Shown: positions 36,806 through 45,794 of the stretch, one piece after another
How the letters are laid out: the number at the start of each line of letters is the position of its first letter
Numbering within the stretch: the first letter of the stretch is position 1
NCBI GenBank assembly: GCA_024403775.1
Contig: JAKSRE010000013.1
Location: 16,165 to 80,164 of the forward strand
Length of the DNA stretch: 64,000 bases
Origin: Clostridia bacterium
GTDB taxonomy: Bacteria > Bacillota > Clostridia > Saccharofermentanales > Saccharofermentanaceae
Direction: 5' to 3'
Notes under the pieces: model-generated
What the model was told of the DNA's origin: nothing
The model's input: the letters and a program-made list of their open reading frames with translations, nothing else
Databases searched by the model: none
Translations under genes and position numbers: made by a program

Positions 36806-37282
36806 ATGTCTGATATTGATAACAAATTACAGAGTATAAATATTGAAGACGTAATGTCAGAGATTCGTAATGATATAAAGGAGAAGTATTCTGACAGCGA
36901 TCTTACTACTTTCGACGATGTCCTTGGTGATAGTGATTTTAGTTTTCTTTCTTATGCATATTCTGATATCTCACTTCAGAGAAGTGTTGAATATGTTGTA
37001 TCACACAGAGAGGTTCAGGTTAATTACCCTATTACAGGTAATCCAATTAAAGTTTTCTATAAGAAACTCTGCAGAAGACTTATGGCTTTCTATGTAAACC
37101 ATCTCTTCGCTATACAAAATGATATTAACTACCATATGGCAAATTCAGTATTCCAGCTTTATGGATACAAGAATAAGCTCAATAGTAAGGGTGATTTTCT
37201 TAAGAGACTTGAGAGCATTGAACAGGAAAATGATTATCTTAAGACTAGAATTTCAGAGCTTGAGGCTAAATTAAACAAGTAA
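36806..37282 (+). CDS. Small coiled-coil protein of the polysaccharide operon, paralogue B
   Basis: A 158-residue protein with the same layout as paralogue A. Both have an 'IEDVMSEIRNDIKEKY' N-terminus, a middle 'SLQRSVEYVVSHREVQ', the basic 'VFYKKLCRRLMAFYVNHLF' and a C-terminal coiled coil 'LESIEQENDYLKTRISELEAKL'. CGGAGG precedes the ATG. It again sits directly upstream of a GT4 gene, showing that the pair was duplicated as a unit. Function unknown. Confidence 0.7.
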   Translation: MSDIDNKLQSINIEDVMSEIRNDIKEKYSDSDLTTFDDVLGDSDFSFLSYAYSDISLQRSVEYVVSHREVQVNYPITGNPIKVFYKKLCRRLMAFYVNHLFAIQNDINYHMANSVFQLYGYKNKLNSKGDFLKRLESIEQENDYLKTRISELEAKLNK

Positions 37283-37301
37283 TACCGAGAGGGAAAAAGG
37301 T

Positions 37302-38393
37302 ATGAGAATTATTCAGGTTTTACCGACAATCGCTTTCGGTGATGCTGTCGGAAATGACACAATAGCTATAAAGAAGGCACTTCAGGAATTTGGATACGAT
37401 ACTGCTATCTATGCTGAAGTGATTGATCAGCGTCTTCCAGAGGGAACAGCTATTCAACTTAATGAATATGAGCTTCCTCCTGTGGAGAAAGATGATATCT
37501 GCATTTACCACATGTCAACAGGTTCATTATTAAATTATACATTTGAGTATATGAACTGCCATAAGGTACTTGTTTACCACAATGTAACACCACCAGCATT
37601 CTTTGCACCTTATAGTAAGGATATTACAAGAAATGCTAAATCTGGTGTTGATGGAATCAAGCACTTAGCTGATAAGGTTGAGTTCTGTTTTGCAGATTCT
37701 GAATATAACAAGAAGGACTTGATAAGCTATGGATTTACATGTCCTATCGTTGTAAGACCAATACTTATTCCTTTCGAGGATTATAAAAAAGAGCCAAGTC
37801 AGGAACTTATTGATAAGTACAGTAATGACGGCTATAAGAATTTTATTTTTGTAGGAAGAGTTGCTCCAAATAAGAAGCACGAGGATATTATTTCTGGTTT
37901 TGCTTACTACAAAAAGCACTTTAATGAGAAGTCAAGACTGTTCCTTGTTGGTGCTGGCGGAGCTTTCTTTAAATATGAGAAGAGACTTAACGATTATGTT
38001 AAGGAATTAGGTCTTGAGGATTCAGTTATATTTACTGGCCACCTTAAGTTTAATGAGATTTTGGCTTATTACAGAATCGCAGATGCATTCCTCTGCATGA
38101 GTGAACACGAAGGTTTCTGCGTACCACTTACTGAGTCAATGTTCTTTAATGTGCCTATTATCGCTTATAACTCAACTGCTATTCCTTATACTTTGAAGGA
38201 CAGCGGTGTTGTAATCGATGACAAGGATCCTGTAGTTGTTGCTGAGGCAATGAATAAGGTAGTTACGGATGAGGCTTTCCGTAATGAAGTTGTTGAGAAA
38301 CAAAAGGAGAGACTTGAGGATTTTAGTTACGACACAATAAAGAGTTTACTTAAAAAACAGCTTGATACTTATATAGATTCAATCAAGGGCTAA
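37302..38393 (+). CDS. GT4-family glycosyltransferase, paralogue B
   Basis: A 363-residue GT-B enzyme and duplicate of paralogue A. It begins 'MRIIQVLPTIAFGDAVGND', with 'YHNVTPPAFF', 'FIFVGRVAPNKKHEDII' and 'SEHEGFCVPLTESM' as the donor site; the second Glu of E-x7-E is kept through 'TES'. Differences are spread over the whole length, so the two may add different sugars or linkages. A GGG-rich ribosome site (GAGAGGG) precedes the ATG. Confidence 0.9.
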   Translation: MRIIQVLPTIAFGDAVGNDTIAIKKALQEFGYDTAIYAEVIDQRLPEGTAIQLNEYELPPVEKDDICIYHMSTGSLLNYTFEYMNCHKVLVYHNVTPPAFFAPYSKDITRNAKSGVDGIKHLADKVEFCFADSEYNKKDLISYGFTCPIVVRPILIPFEDYKKEPSQELIDKYSNDGYKNFIFVGRVAPNKKHEDIISGFAYYKKHFNEKSRLFLVGAGGAFFKYEKRLNDYVKELGLEDSVIFTGHLKFNEILAYYRIADAFLCMSEHEGFCVPLTESMFFNVPIIAYNSTAIPYTLKDSGVVIDDKDPVVVAEAMNKVVTDEAFRNEVVEKQKERLEDFSYDTIKSLLKKQLDTYIDSIKG

Positions 38394-38409
38394 TAGCGGG
38401 GAGAGAAAA

Positions 38410-39612
38410 ATGAAGAAAATCGCATTTGTTATTCCATGGTTTGCAGCAGATATTCCTGGTGGTGCTGAGATGCTTTGCCGTGAGACCACAAGAGATCTTA
38501 AGATGAGCGGAGTAGATGTAGAGATTTTGACTACATGTATTCAGATGTTTGGCGGAGACTGGACAAAGAACTACTATAAAGAGGGAATTGAGATAATTAA
38601 TGATGTTCCTGTTCGTCGTTTTAAGATTACTGGTAAGCGTAATAAGACTGCATTTGATGAGGTAAATATTAAGCTTATGAGCGGTCAGAAAATCTCCCGT
38701 AAGGAAGAGATGATCTTTATTGACAATCAGTTTGATTGTCCTGAACTTTATGAATACATTAAGGAAAATCAGGATGACTATACAGCTTTTGTATATATTC
38801 CTTATATGTTTGCTACAACATATTACGGAATCAAGGCATGCCCAGAAAAGGCAGTTATGATTCCTTGTTTCCATGAAGAGGCATATATCTATCTTAAGAT
38901 TTTCTACGATACATTCTCTTCTGTTGCAGGAATGCTTTTTAACGCTGAACCAGAGGCTGTTCTTGCTGATCGTGTATATGACACATCTCATATTGAGAAG
39001 GTTGTACCTGGATGTGTAATGGATATAGATATTACTTCTAATGCACAGGCATTCAGAGATAAGTATAAGATTAATGATCCATTTATTCTTTATGCTGGTC
39101 GTAAAGATGCTGGTAAGAATATCAGTTTCCTCCTTCGCTGCTTTGAGGTATATAAGAGATGTAATCGTAACAACCTTAAGCTCGTATTTATCGGAGGTGG
39201 AGACCTTCTCGTTCCTAAGGATATTGAAAAAGACGTATATGACCTTGGCTTTGTAAGTAAGGAAGATAAGTATAATGCTCATGCGGCTGCACTTCTTCTA
39301 TGTCAGCCTTCAACACATGAGAGTTTCTCTATCGTTATTATGGACAGCTGGCTTTGTGGCCGTCCAGTTCTCGTACCAGAGGCTTGTGATGTTACTACAA
39401 ACTTTGTTAAGAAATCTAATGGTGGATATTACTTCAGAGATTACCGTGAGTTTGAGGCTTGCGTTAATTACACTATGGAGCATCCTGATATCGCCGCTAA
39501 GATGGGTGAGCAGGGTGGAAAGTTTGTACGTGAGAACTTCAACCGTGAGACAGTTTGTAATAAGTACATCGAGCTTTTCGAGAAGCTTGAGGCTCGTAAT
39601 TCTCAGAAATAA
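38410..39612 (+). CDS. GT4-family glycosyltransferase, paralogue C
   Basis: A 400-residue GT-B enzyme. The N-terminus 'KKIAFVIPWFAADIPGGAEML' is the acceptor side with the typical GGAE. The C-terminal donor side has 'FILYAGRKDAGKNISFLL', 'DLGFVSKEDKYNAHAAALLL' and 'STHESFSIVIMDSWLCGRPVLV', in which the second Glu of E-x7-E is Asp. It shares layout and many residues with the next gene (39633), so these are a second duplicated pair. GGGGAGAG precedes the ATG. Confidence 0.88.
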   Translation: MKKIAFVIPWFAADIPGGAEMLCRETTRDLKMSGVDVEILTTCIQMFGGDWTKNYYKEGIEIINDVPVRRFKITGKRNKTAFDEVNIKLMSGQKISRKEEMIFIDNQFDCPELYEYIKENQDDYTAFVYIPYMFATTYYGIKACPEKAVMIPCFHEEAYIYLKIFYDTFSSVAGMLFNAEPEAVLADRVYDTSHIEKVVPGCVMDIDITSNAQAFRDKYKINDPFILYAGRKDAGKNISFLLRCFEVYKRCNRNNLKLVFIGGGDLLVPKDIEKDVYDLGFVSKEDKYNAHAAALLLCQPSTHESFSIVIMDSWLCGRPVLVPEACDVTTNFVKKSNGGYYFRDYREFEACVNYTMEHPDIAAKMGEQGGKFVRENFNRETVCNKYIELFEKLEARNSQK

Positions 39613-39632
39613 TTACTGAAGGGAATTGTAAG

Positions 39633-40829
39633 ATGAAGCGAATTGCTTTTATAAATCAGCGCTATGGCCTGGAGGTCAATGGTGGTTCTGAACTTTATAC
39701 CAGAGTTGTTGCTGAACACCTTAAAGATAACTTTGAGGTGGAGGTTCTTACAACCAAAGCTTTGGATTACATGACCTGGAAGGATCATTATGAAGCTGAC
39801 TGTGAGGAGATTAATGGAATTACTGTAAGAAGATTCTCTGTTGATAAGCCTCGTAATCAGGCAAAATTCGATAAAATTAATGCCAAGATGCTTCGTCGTA
39901 AATTCCACGAAGATGGAGATGAGGAACTCTGGGTAGATGAGCAGGGACCAGTTTGTACCAAGCTAGTTAACTATATAAAAGAGAACAAGGATAAGTACGA
40001 CCTCTTTATCTTCGTTACTTATCTTTTCTATACAACCTGCGTTGGAATTAAGGGTGTTTACGATAAAGCCATCATGATTCCTACAGCTCATGATGAGCCA
40101 TATATTCATTTTAATTATTATCGTGATGTTTTTGAGAATACCAAGGGCTTTGTTTTCCTTACTGATGAGGAGAAGTCTTTTGTTAACCGTTTATTCCGTA
40201 ACTGGGAGACTCCTTCAGTTGTAACTGCGATGGGTATTGATATGCCTAATAGCATTGAGTCTCTTATGAGTGATCCTAATTCAACCAAGGTTCCAGCGGA
40301 ACTTCAGGGTAAGTATATAGTTTATGCTGGCCGAATTGATGAGGGTAAGAACTGTGACAAGATGTTTACTCAGTTTATCCGATATAAAGAGCGCTTTGAT
40401 AATGATTTAAAGCTTGTTCTTATGGGCAAAAATGTAATTCCTGTACCTGAGCACAAAGATATTATTTATCTTGGATTTGTAAGTGAGGAAGAAAAATTTG
40501 ATTACATTCTTCATAGTCTGGCAATGATTCTTCCTTCCAAGTTCGAGAGCCTTTCCATATCAGTTCTTGAAGCTCTTCAGGTAGGAACACCAGTTCTTGT
40601 AAATGGTGAGTGTGAGGTGCTTAAGGGACATTGCCGTAAGAGTAACGCTGGACTTTACTACAAAGGTTATCTTGAATTCGAGGGCTGTCTTAACTATATA
40701 ATTAGTCACCACGATGAGATGAAGGCTATTGGCCACAATGGTATTAGTTATGTAAATGACCACTACAGATGGGATGTTGTGGTAAAGAAGTTGACAGACT
40801 TTATTAATACCTGCTGTGAAGGTTTATAA
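39633..40829 (+). CDS. GT4-family glycosyltransferase, paralogue D
   Basis: A 398-residue GT-B enzyme with 'KRIAFINQRYGLEVNGGSELY' at the N-terminus and 'YIVYAGRIDEGKNCDKMF' and 'SKFESLSISVLEALQVGTPVLV' on the donor side (full E-x7-E). It pairs with paralogue C ('EVLTT', 'VRRF', 'PxAHDEPYIHFNYY' versus 'PCFHEEAYIYLKIF'). It is the last gene of the exporter operon, which ends at a bidirectional terminator. No glycan polymerase or initiating transferase is in the window. Confidence 0.88.
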   Translation: MKRIAFINQRYGLEVNGGSELYTRVVAEHLKDNFEVEVLTTKALDYMTWKDHYEADCEEINGITVRRFSVDKPRNQAKFDKINAKMLRRKFHEDGDEELWVDEQGPVCTKLVNYIKENKDKYDLFIFVTYLFYTTCVGIKGVYDKAIMIPTAHDEPYIHFNYYRDVFENTKGFVFLTDEEKSFVNRLFRNWETPSVVTAMGIDMPNSIESLMSDPNSTKVPAELQGKYIVYAGRIDEGKNCDKMFTQFIRYKERFDNDLKLVLMGKNVIPVPEHKDIIYLGFVSEEEKFDYILHSLAMILPSKFESLSISVLEALQVGTPVLVNGECEVLKGHCRKSNAGLYYKGYLEFEGCLNYIISHHDEMKAIGHNGISYVNDHYRWDVVVKKLTDFINTCCEGL

Positions 40830-40848
40830 TTAGTTTTTTCTTTATATA

Positions 40849-40877
40849 AAAGGGATGTAGCAAACATCCCTTTTTTG
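40849..40877. terminator. Bidirectional terminator between the polysaccharide operon and azlD
   Basis: AAGGGATGT and ACATCCCTT form a perfect stem around AGCAA, followed by TTTTTT on the plus strand and by TTTATA on the minus strand. Confidence 0.85.
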
Positions 40878-40882
40878 TTCTG

Positions 40883-41191
40883 TTAAAATGGAATAAATCC
40901 ACCAACAAAAGCTGCAATAACGGTGCCGATGGCAACGAACAAAAGGCTTTTGTTTTTATATGATAGAAACATAGCTACAGCAAATCCAAGAATTCCAGCC
41001 CATAAATTAATTCCAGAATAAAAAATAGCAGGAACAGTCATACTGGTTAATACTGCATAAGGGATGTAGTCAAAAAATGCCTGAAGGCGCTTACTCTTAA
41101 TCTTCTTTCTAAATAAGCTGAAAGGTAAGGCACGAATAAGATATGTAGTAAGAACCATAACAAGAAGGTATATCCAAAATGAATTGTTCAT
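40883..41191 (-). CDS. azlD: AzlD-like branched-chain amino-acid exporter small subunit
   Basis: A 102-residue membrane protein with three to four helices and the family segments 'TYLIRALPFSLF' and 'FFDYIPYAVLTSMTVPAIF'. It works with the AzlC protein encoded directly upstream on the minus strand, with no gap (the azlC stop abuts this start). AAGGAGG for this gene lies inside the end of azlC. Length is normal. Confidence 0.9.
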   Translation of the reverse strand: MNNSFWIYLLVMVLTTYLIRALPFSLFRKKIKSKRLQAFFDYIPYAVLTSMTVPAIFYSGINLWAGILGFAVAMFLSYKNKSLLFVAIGTVIAAFVGGFIPF

Positions 41192-41920
41192 TTATACTGC
41201 CTCCTTATCATCAATGTCATCTACAGGTAAGATAAATGCGCCAATAGCTGAAGCAAGTACAGCACTTACAATTGCAGCAAAACCACCGCTTAAGAAACTA
41301 AAGAAAGGTACATATCTGATTATAAGGGCAAACATAATTGCCATTAATACAACAGTAAGAATTCGTTTGTTTTTCTTTGCTACAGGAAGAACAATAGCAA
41401 CGAACATACCATAAATTCCGATCGCCAGAGCTACAGTAAGATTTTCTGGAAGGATACTTCCCAAAACGGCTCCGAGAAGAGTACCAAGGGTCCAGCCCAG
41501 AATAGGAAGTGTCATAAGACCTGCAAAATATCTTCTTCCTACATCATGATCTGCTGCCATTGCTACACCAAATATCTCATCAGTAATTCCATATCCAAGT
41601 ATTGCTCTTGAAGGAAGATTCATGGAACTGTCAACCTTTTGGGAGAGCGAGATAGCCATAAGACTGTAACGGATATTAATAACAAGCTGGCTTAAAAACA
41701 TCTCAATTAGTGTACCTGAAGCAGCCATTATACCAACACCTGCAACCTGACCTGCTGAAGTAAGATTTGAAATAGAGATAATGACAGCCTGCCACCAGGT
41801 AAGACCTGAAGATACGGCCATTATTCCGAACGAAAAAGAGACAGACAAGTAACCTAATCCGATTGCAAGTCCGTCGTTAAAACCGCGTTTATATGTATTA
41901 TCTTGATTTTTATTTGCCAT
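41192..41920 (-). CDS. azlC: AzlC-like branched-chain amino-acid exporter large subunit
   Basis: A 242-residue membrane protein with about seven helices. Family features are 'GFNDGLAIGLGYLSVSFSFGI' (in pieces: GYLSVSFSFGI), 'SNLTSAGQVAG', 'NIRYSLMA' and 'GYGITDEIFGVAMA'. With AzlD it exports branched-chain or related amino acids and analogues. It forms a tight pair with azlD. It follows the lipoprotein gene by seven bases on the minus strand. Confidence 0.92.
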   Translation of the reverse strand: MANKNQDNTYKRGFNDGLAIGLGYLSVSFSFGIMAVSSGLTWWQAVIISISNLTSAGQVAGVGIMAASGTLIEMFLSQLVINIRYSLMAISLSQKVDSSMNLPSRAILGYGITDEIFGVAMAADHDVGRRYFAGLMTLPILGWTLGTLLGAVLGSILPENLTVALAIGIYGMFVAIVLPVAKKNKRILTVVLMAIMFALIIRYVPFFSFLSGGFAAIVSAVLASAIGAFILPVDDIDDKEAV

Positions 41921-41927
41921 AGATTAA

Positions 41928-42485
41928 TTATTTCCCAGAATAGAGAGTAATAATTTCTTCAAAAGATAGATACAAGTCAAGTGAATCCTGTCTGTCTACT
42001 GGAGTAACAGTCTGATTCTGCTCGTCGATTCTGTATAACACATCATCAATAATAATATATTTAAAAATACCAATAATTGAATTATCTGGAGCAATTGATG
42101 AACGAGCAATAAAGATATGGCTTGCATCAATTCGGTAATACTCATCACAGTCAAATGAATCCTGACGATCTACTTCAAGGACCAGGTTAATATATTTGGA
42201 GTCATTTGATTCAATAAATGTAGCACTGCAGATATTGCCAGCAGGAGTAGTTCCTTCTGAAGTATAAATGCTTACATCAGTAGCAGTAGAATTAAGCATA
42301 AAATTTGAATAGGCTATAACATAGTCTTCTGTTAATTTGTGCATCTCATCATAAGAAGGTAATGTCTCTTCTGGTACAACAGTAGCATCAGCATTCTCGG
42401 CACATGAAGTAAATCCAAAAGACATACCGAACAGTAAAACAATAGTAAATATAATAACTATAGGTCTTTTAAAACGAATAGACAT
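41928..42485 (-). CDS. Predicted lipoprotein of unknown function
   Basis: A 185-residue protein with a basic start, a hydrophobic signal and the lipobox 'FGFTSC' before an acidic mature part. Later it shows 'YVIAYSNFMLNS', 'VDRQDS' twice (residues about 105 and 165) and 'SFEEIITLYSGK' at the end. I recognise no family. It lies between azlC and the D,D-carboxypeptidase gene on the same strand; GGGAG precedes the ATG. Confidence 0.7.
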   Translation of the reverse strand: MSIRFKRPIVIIFTIVLLFGMSFGFTSCAENADATVVPEETLPSYDEMHKLTEDYVIAYSNFMLNSTATDVSIYTSEGTTPAGNICSATFIESNDSKYINLVLEVDRQDSFDCDEYYRIDASHIFIARSSIAPDNSIIGIFKYIIIDDVLYRIDEQNQTVTPVDRQDSLDLYLSFEEIITLYSGK

Positions 42486-42556
42486 AAATCAAAAAACTCC
42501 CAAAAATTAACTACAAAAGATTATAGCACAGACAAATGGATTTATCAGACTAATTT

Positions 42557-43480
42557 TTATTCATCTCCAGGCAAAATCTGAATCTTTCCGTAGTAAGCTT
42601 CTAGAGACATGTCATTCTCATAAAGATATGTTGCTAATTCAACACCAACATATCGATAGTGCCAAGCTTCAACACCATAACCAGTCTCAGCGGTATACTG
42701 CTGCTGAAATCTTAAAATAAAGCCATACTCGTGGCAGTGTTCGTTAATCCATTGACCACAGGTAGTAGAACCAAATGTGTCATCGATATTAGTCCAATAT
42801 GATGTGGTGATATCAATTGCTAATCCCAATTGATGTTCTGATCTTCCAGGTCTTGCATTCTTCTGGCAGGCAAAAGCATATCCGTTTTTGTTTTTGGATC
42901 TGTCAAACAGATACTGCTGCAAAGAGGAATCACGATATCCAGATACCAGAAATGGTGCCTGATCTATTGCTTCCATACAATCGTCGTGCATCAGTATCCA
43001 TGCCTCACAGCATTCACTTCTAAGCTGCTGGTCATAAGAATAAGGTGCCGTTACCAGATCCGATGGAACATAATCAATTGGTAAAGCATAGTATTTATTA
43101 ACCAGTACTGTAATGTCATCAGGATTACTTACTACCTCTGCTCTTACTGAATAAGGATCAACAAACCCGTTGTACCATACAGTATCGTAATCAGGTTCAA
43201 TATATTCAGGAACCTGAGTAGGAGTTGGAGTTGGAGTAGGAGATGAAGTTGGAGTAGGTGAAGAAGTAGGGGTAGGAGATAAAGTAGGTGTTGGTGTATT
43301 GGTGACAACCTGCACCGAAGTCTCTGAACTTAATGTAGATTCAGGATTATTATCTTTACTACAACTTACAAACAAACCTACAGTAATAAGGCAAACAAAA
43401 AGCGCCGTAACAAAACGAGTCTGCACGACACTTAATGAATGAACTGCTTTTTTTAAACTACCAAAATTCCTGTTATGCAT
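42557..43480 (-). CDS. D-alanyl-D-alanine carboxypeptidase, VanY/LAS family, lipoprotein
   Basis: A 307-residue wall-modifying peptidase. The N-terminus is a lipoprotein signal ('FVSCS' lipobox), followed by a Pro/Thr/Ser linker of about 35 residues with TPTSSP repeats. The peptidase domain has 'SGYRDSSLQQYLFDRS', 'SEHQLGLAIDIT' (zinc His and Asp) and 'EAWHYRYVG' (third zinc His). The start ATG 43480 overlaps the stop of the upstream nucleotidyltransferase gene by eight bases, giving translational coupling. It would trim D-Ala from peptidoglycan stem peptides outside the membrane. Confidence 0.88.
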   Translation of the reverse strand: MHNRNFGSLKKAVHSLSVVQTRFVTALFVCLITVGLFVSCSKDNNPESTLSSETSVQVVTNTPTPTLSPTPTSSPTPTSSPTPTPTPTQVPEYIEPDYDTVWYNGFVDPYSVRAEVVSNPDDITVLVNKYYALPIDYVPSDLVTAPYSYDQQLRSECCEAWILMHDDCMEAIDQAPFLVSGYRDSSLQQYLFDRSKNKNGYAFACQKNARPGRSEHQLGLAIDITTSYWTNIDDTFGSTTCGQWINEHCHEYGFILRFQQQYTAETGYGVEAWHYRYVGVELATYLYENDMSLEAYYGKIQILPGDE

Positions 43481-44216
43481 TTTTATACTGCTCAACTGTT
43501 GAATAGTAATTCTCAAGAGTACCAATATCTATGCATGAACCGTTAGCCTTATATGCGTACACTGGAGTTCTCTTATAGAGCCATGAAGGGAAATTGCCAG
43601 GCGCATCTGGTGAATTACCTTCATTAAGATATACATCAAGAAGTGGAAGGATATCCTTGCCATAGAAATATGTAGCATAAATTCCCCACTCTGTTTTAGG
43701 TTCTTCTGGTTTCTCTACAAGATCCAATACTTTGCCATCTTCAGCAATATCGGCGATGGCAAGCTTCTGACGCTGATGCTTCTCTGGCACGTTAATTGCT
43801 ACAAGAGTAGGAGCATTCTTCTCTCTGAAGAATGCATACATATCATTAATATCGTAAGTAAAGATATTATCACCAGCAAGAATAACAACATCTTCATTTA
43901 TGTTAAGAGTATCAATAACGAATTTAATATCGCCAATCGCACCGCGCTTATTTAAATCGCTGTTTGTACCGTCGTTAAGAATAGTAATAGGAGCTTTGTT
44001 CTCTCTTGAACAGGAATCTGCCCACGCCTGAAATTGGGAAGCAAACAAATCGTTTGTAACCAAAACTATAGAACTAACATCTTCAATTGAATCAATTGAA
44101 TCGATAATATAATCAATAATCAACTGATTTCCCAAAGGCAATAATGACTTAGGCTTATCCTTGGTAAGCGGATATAGTCTTGTCGCATAACCTGCAGCAA
44201 GTAAAATAGCAATCAT
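43473..44216 (-). CDS. Sugar-1-phosphate nucleotidyltransferase (RmlA/LicC-like fold)
   Basis: A 247-residue NTP transferase that makes a nucleotide-activated sugar or aminoalcohol. The motifs are 'IAILLAAGYATRLYPLTKDKPKSLLP' (in pieces: LLAAGYATRLYPLT, KPKSLLP) and, later, 'VVILAGDNIFTYD' and 'LVEKPEEPKTEWGIYATYFYG' (in pieces: LVEKPEEP). The start is set at the ATG of MIAILL, where the family begins; the ATG four codons earlier has a GAAGG directly against it. It is coupled to the carboxypeptidase gene by an eight-base overlap. Product sugar not predicted. Confidence 0.85.
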   Translation of the reverse strand: MIAILLAAGYATRLYPLTKDKPKSLLPLGNQLIIDYIIDSIDSIEDVSSIVLVTNDLFASQFQAWADSCSRENKAPITILNDGTNSDLNKRGAIGDIKFVIDTLNINEDVVILAGDNIFTYDINDMYAFFREKNAPTLVAINVPEKHQRQKLAIADIAEDGKVLDLVEKPEEPKTEWGIYATYFYGKDILPLLDVYLNEGNSPDAPGNFPSWLYKRTPVYAYKANGSCIDIGTLENYYSTVEQYKNA

Positions 44217-44290
44217 TTCCCATTCCATCCTTCTCGAAAAGAATTATTTTTCTTAACATTATGATTATACACTAATCGTATATAAATTGT

Positions 44291-44296
44291 TATAAT
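44291..44296 (+). promoter_or_regulatory. Extended -10 box of the glmU operon
   Basis: TATAAT preceded by TGT (TGn extended form) lies 40 bases before the ATG of glmU, in the divergent gap with the nucleotidyltransferase gene. Confidence 0.5.
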
Positions 44297-44336
44297 ATAA
44301 AATGTAATAAAACAGTTAGTTATGAGGTGATATTTG

Positions 44337-45749
44337 ATGGAAATTTGTGCAGTTGTAATGGCGGCAGGCGAAGGCACTAGAATGAAGTCCAAGCACTCTA
44401 AAGTAGTGCAGATGGTTTCAGGTAAGCCAATCATTCGCTGGGTAGCAGATGCACTTGCTGAGGCTGAATGTGAAGAACAGGTATATATAGTTGGTGAGAA
44501 GCAGGAAGAGATAAGACGAATTCTTGGAGAGAGTGTTGCATACGTATTCCAGGAGCAGCGTCTTGGTACTGGACATGCAGTTATGCAGGCAGCACCTTTC
44601 CTTGAAGGAAGAAGCGGATATACAATCGTTCTTCCAGGTGATTCCCCAATGATTACGGCAGCTACTATTAACTCTTCACTTAAGATGATAGAAGAGAATG
44701 ATTATGCTGCAGTGATTATTACAGCTACTGCAGAAGACGCTACAGGATATGGAAGAATCGTAAGAGATGCTAATGGAAACGTAGTAAAGATTGTAGAGCA
44801 CAGAGATGCTTCTGAAGAGGAACTTAAGATAAAAGAGATTAACTCTTCAATGTATATCTTTAAAACTGCCCTTCTTCTCTCCGCATTGGGAAGACTTGGT
44901 TCTCAGAATGCTCAGAAGGAGTACTACCTTACTGATACTATTGGAATTCTTATCAGTGATGGCCACAGCGTAGGTGCTAATATCGTTAACTTCGATGATA
45001 CAAGAGGAGTAAATGATCGTTACCAGCTTATGCAGGCTTCCAAGATTTTAAACAAGAGAATTCTTCACTATCATATGGCTAATGGTGTTCAGATTCTCGA
45101 TGAAGAGAGCACATGGATTAGTGAGGGTGTAGAAATCGGACGTGATACACTTATTCTTCCTGGTTGTACAATCACAGGTGAGACAAAGATTGGTGAGGAT
45201 TGTATCATTGGTGAGAATACCCGTGTTGATTCAGCTCTTGTTGGAAATAGTACTGAAATAGATAACTCAATTGTAACTGAGTGTGTGATTGGTGATGAGT
45301 GTCGTATTGGACCTTTTACACATGTAAGACCTCAGTCAGTTATTAGAGATCATGTAACACTTGGTGCATATGTAGAGGTTAAGAACTCAACAATCGATGA
45401 ATATACAAGAGCAAGACACCTTACTTATATTGGTGACTCGCAGGTAGGTAAGAATGTTAACTTTGGTTGTGGTACAGTAACTTGTAACTACGATGGTCAG
45501 GAAGAGAAGAACGGATGTATCATCGAGGATAATGTATTTATCGGAGGTAACTCAAATATTCTTTCTTCAGTTGTTCTTGGTAAGGATTCATATATCGCTG
45601 CTGGTTCAACAATTACTTCAGATGTACCACCACTTAGCCTTGGTATCGGTCGTGCTAGACAGACAAACAAGGAAGAATGGGTATCAACACGTAACCGTCT
45701 CCGTGGTGCCAAGTTTATTGAACTTGACCGTAAGAGATATGAGGTATAA
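44337..45749 (+). CDS. glmU: Bifunctional GlmU: glucosamine-1-phosphate acetyltransferase / UDP-GlcNAc pyrophosphorylase
   Basis: Makes UDP-GlcNAc for peptidoglycan and surface glycans. The 470-residue protein has the N-terminal pyrophosphorylase ('VVMAAGEGTRMKS', 'QEQRLGTGHAV', 'VLPGDSPMI', 'INSSMYIF') and a C-terminal left-handed beta helix with hexapeptide repeats. In the latter lie 'YVEVKNSTI', 'YIGDSQVGKNVNFGCGTVTCNYDG' (in pieces: HLTYIGDSQVG, GTVTCNYDG) and 'IGGNSNI'. The start is ATG 44337 after GAGGTGA; the TTG three bases earlier is not preferred. It leads the glmU-pth-mfd operon. Confidence 0.96.
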   Translation: MEICAVVMAAGEGTRMKSKHSKVVQMVSGKPIIRWVADALAEAECEEQVYIVGEKQEEIRRILGESVAYVFQEQRLGTGHAVMQAAPFLEGRSGYTIVLPGDSPMITAATINSSLKMIEENDYAAVIITATAEDATGYGRIVRDANGNVVKIVEHRDASEEELKIKEINSSMYIFKTALLLSALGRLGSQNAQKEYYLTDTIGILISDGHSVGANIVNFDDTRGVNDRYQLMQASKILNKRILHYHMANGVQILDEESTWISEGVEIGRDTLILPGCTITGETKIGEDCIIGENTRVDSALVGNSTEIDNSIVTECVIGDECRIGPFTHVRPQSVIRDHVTLGAYVEVKNSTIDEYTRARHLTYIGDSQVGKNVNFGCGTVTCNYDGQEEKNGCIIEDNVFIGGNSNILSSVVLGKDSYIAAGSTITSDVPPLSLGIGRARQTNKEEWVSTRNRLRGAKFIELDRKRYEV

Positions 45750-45794
45750 AATCTGTACCCTGGTAATTTAAAGCGAGAATAAGGAGAACAGAAA

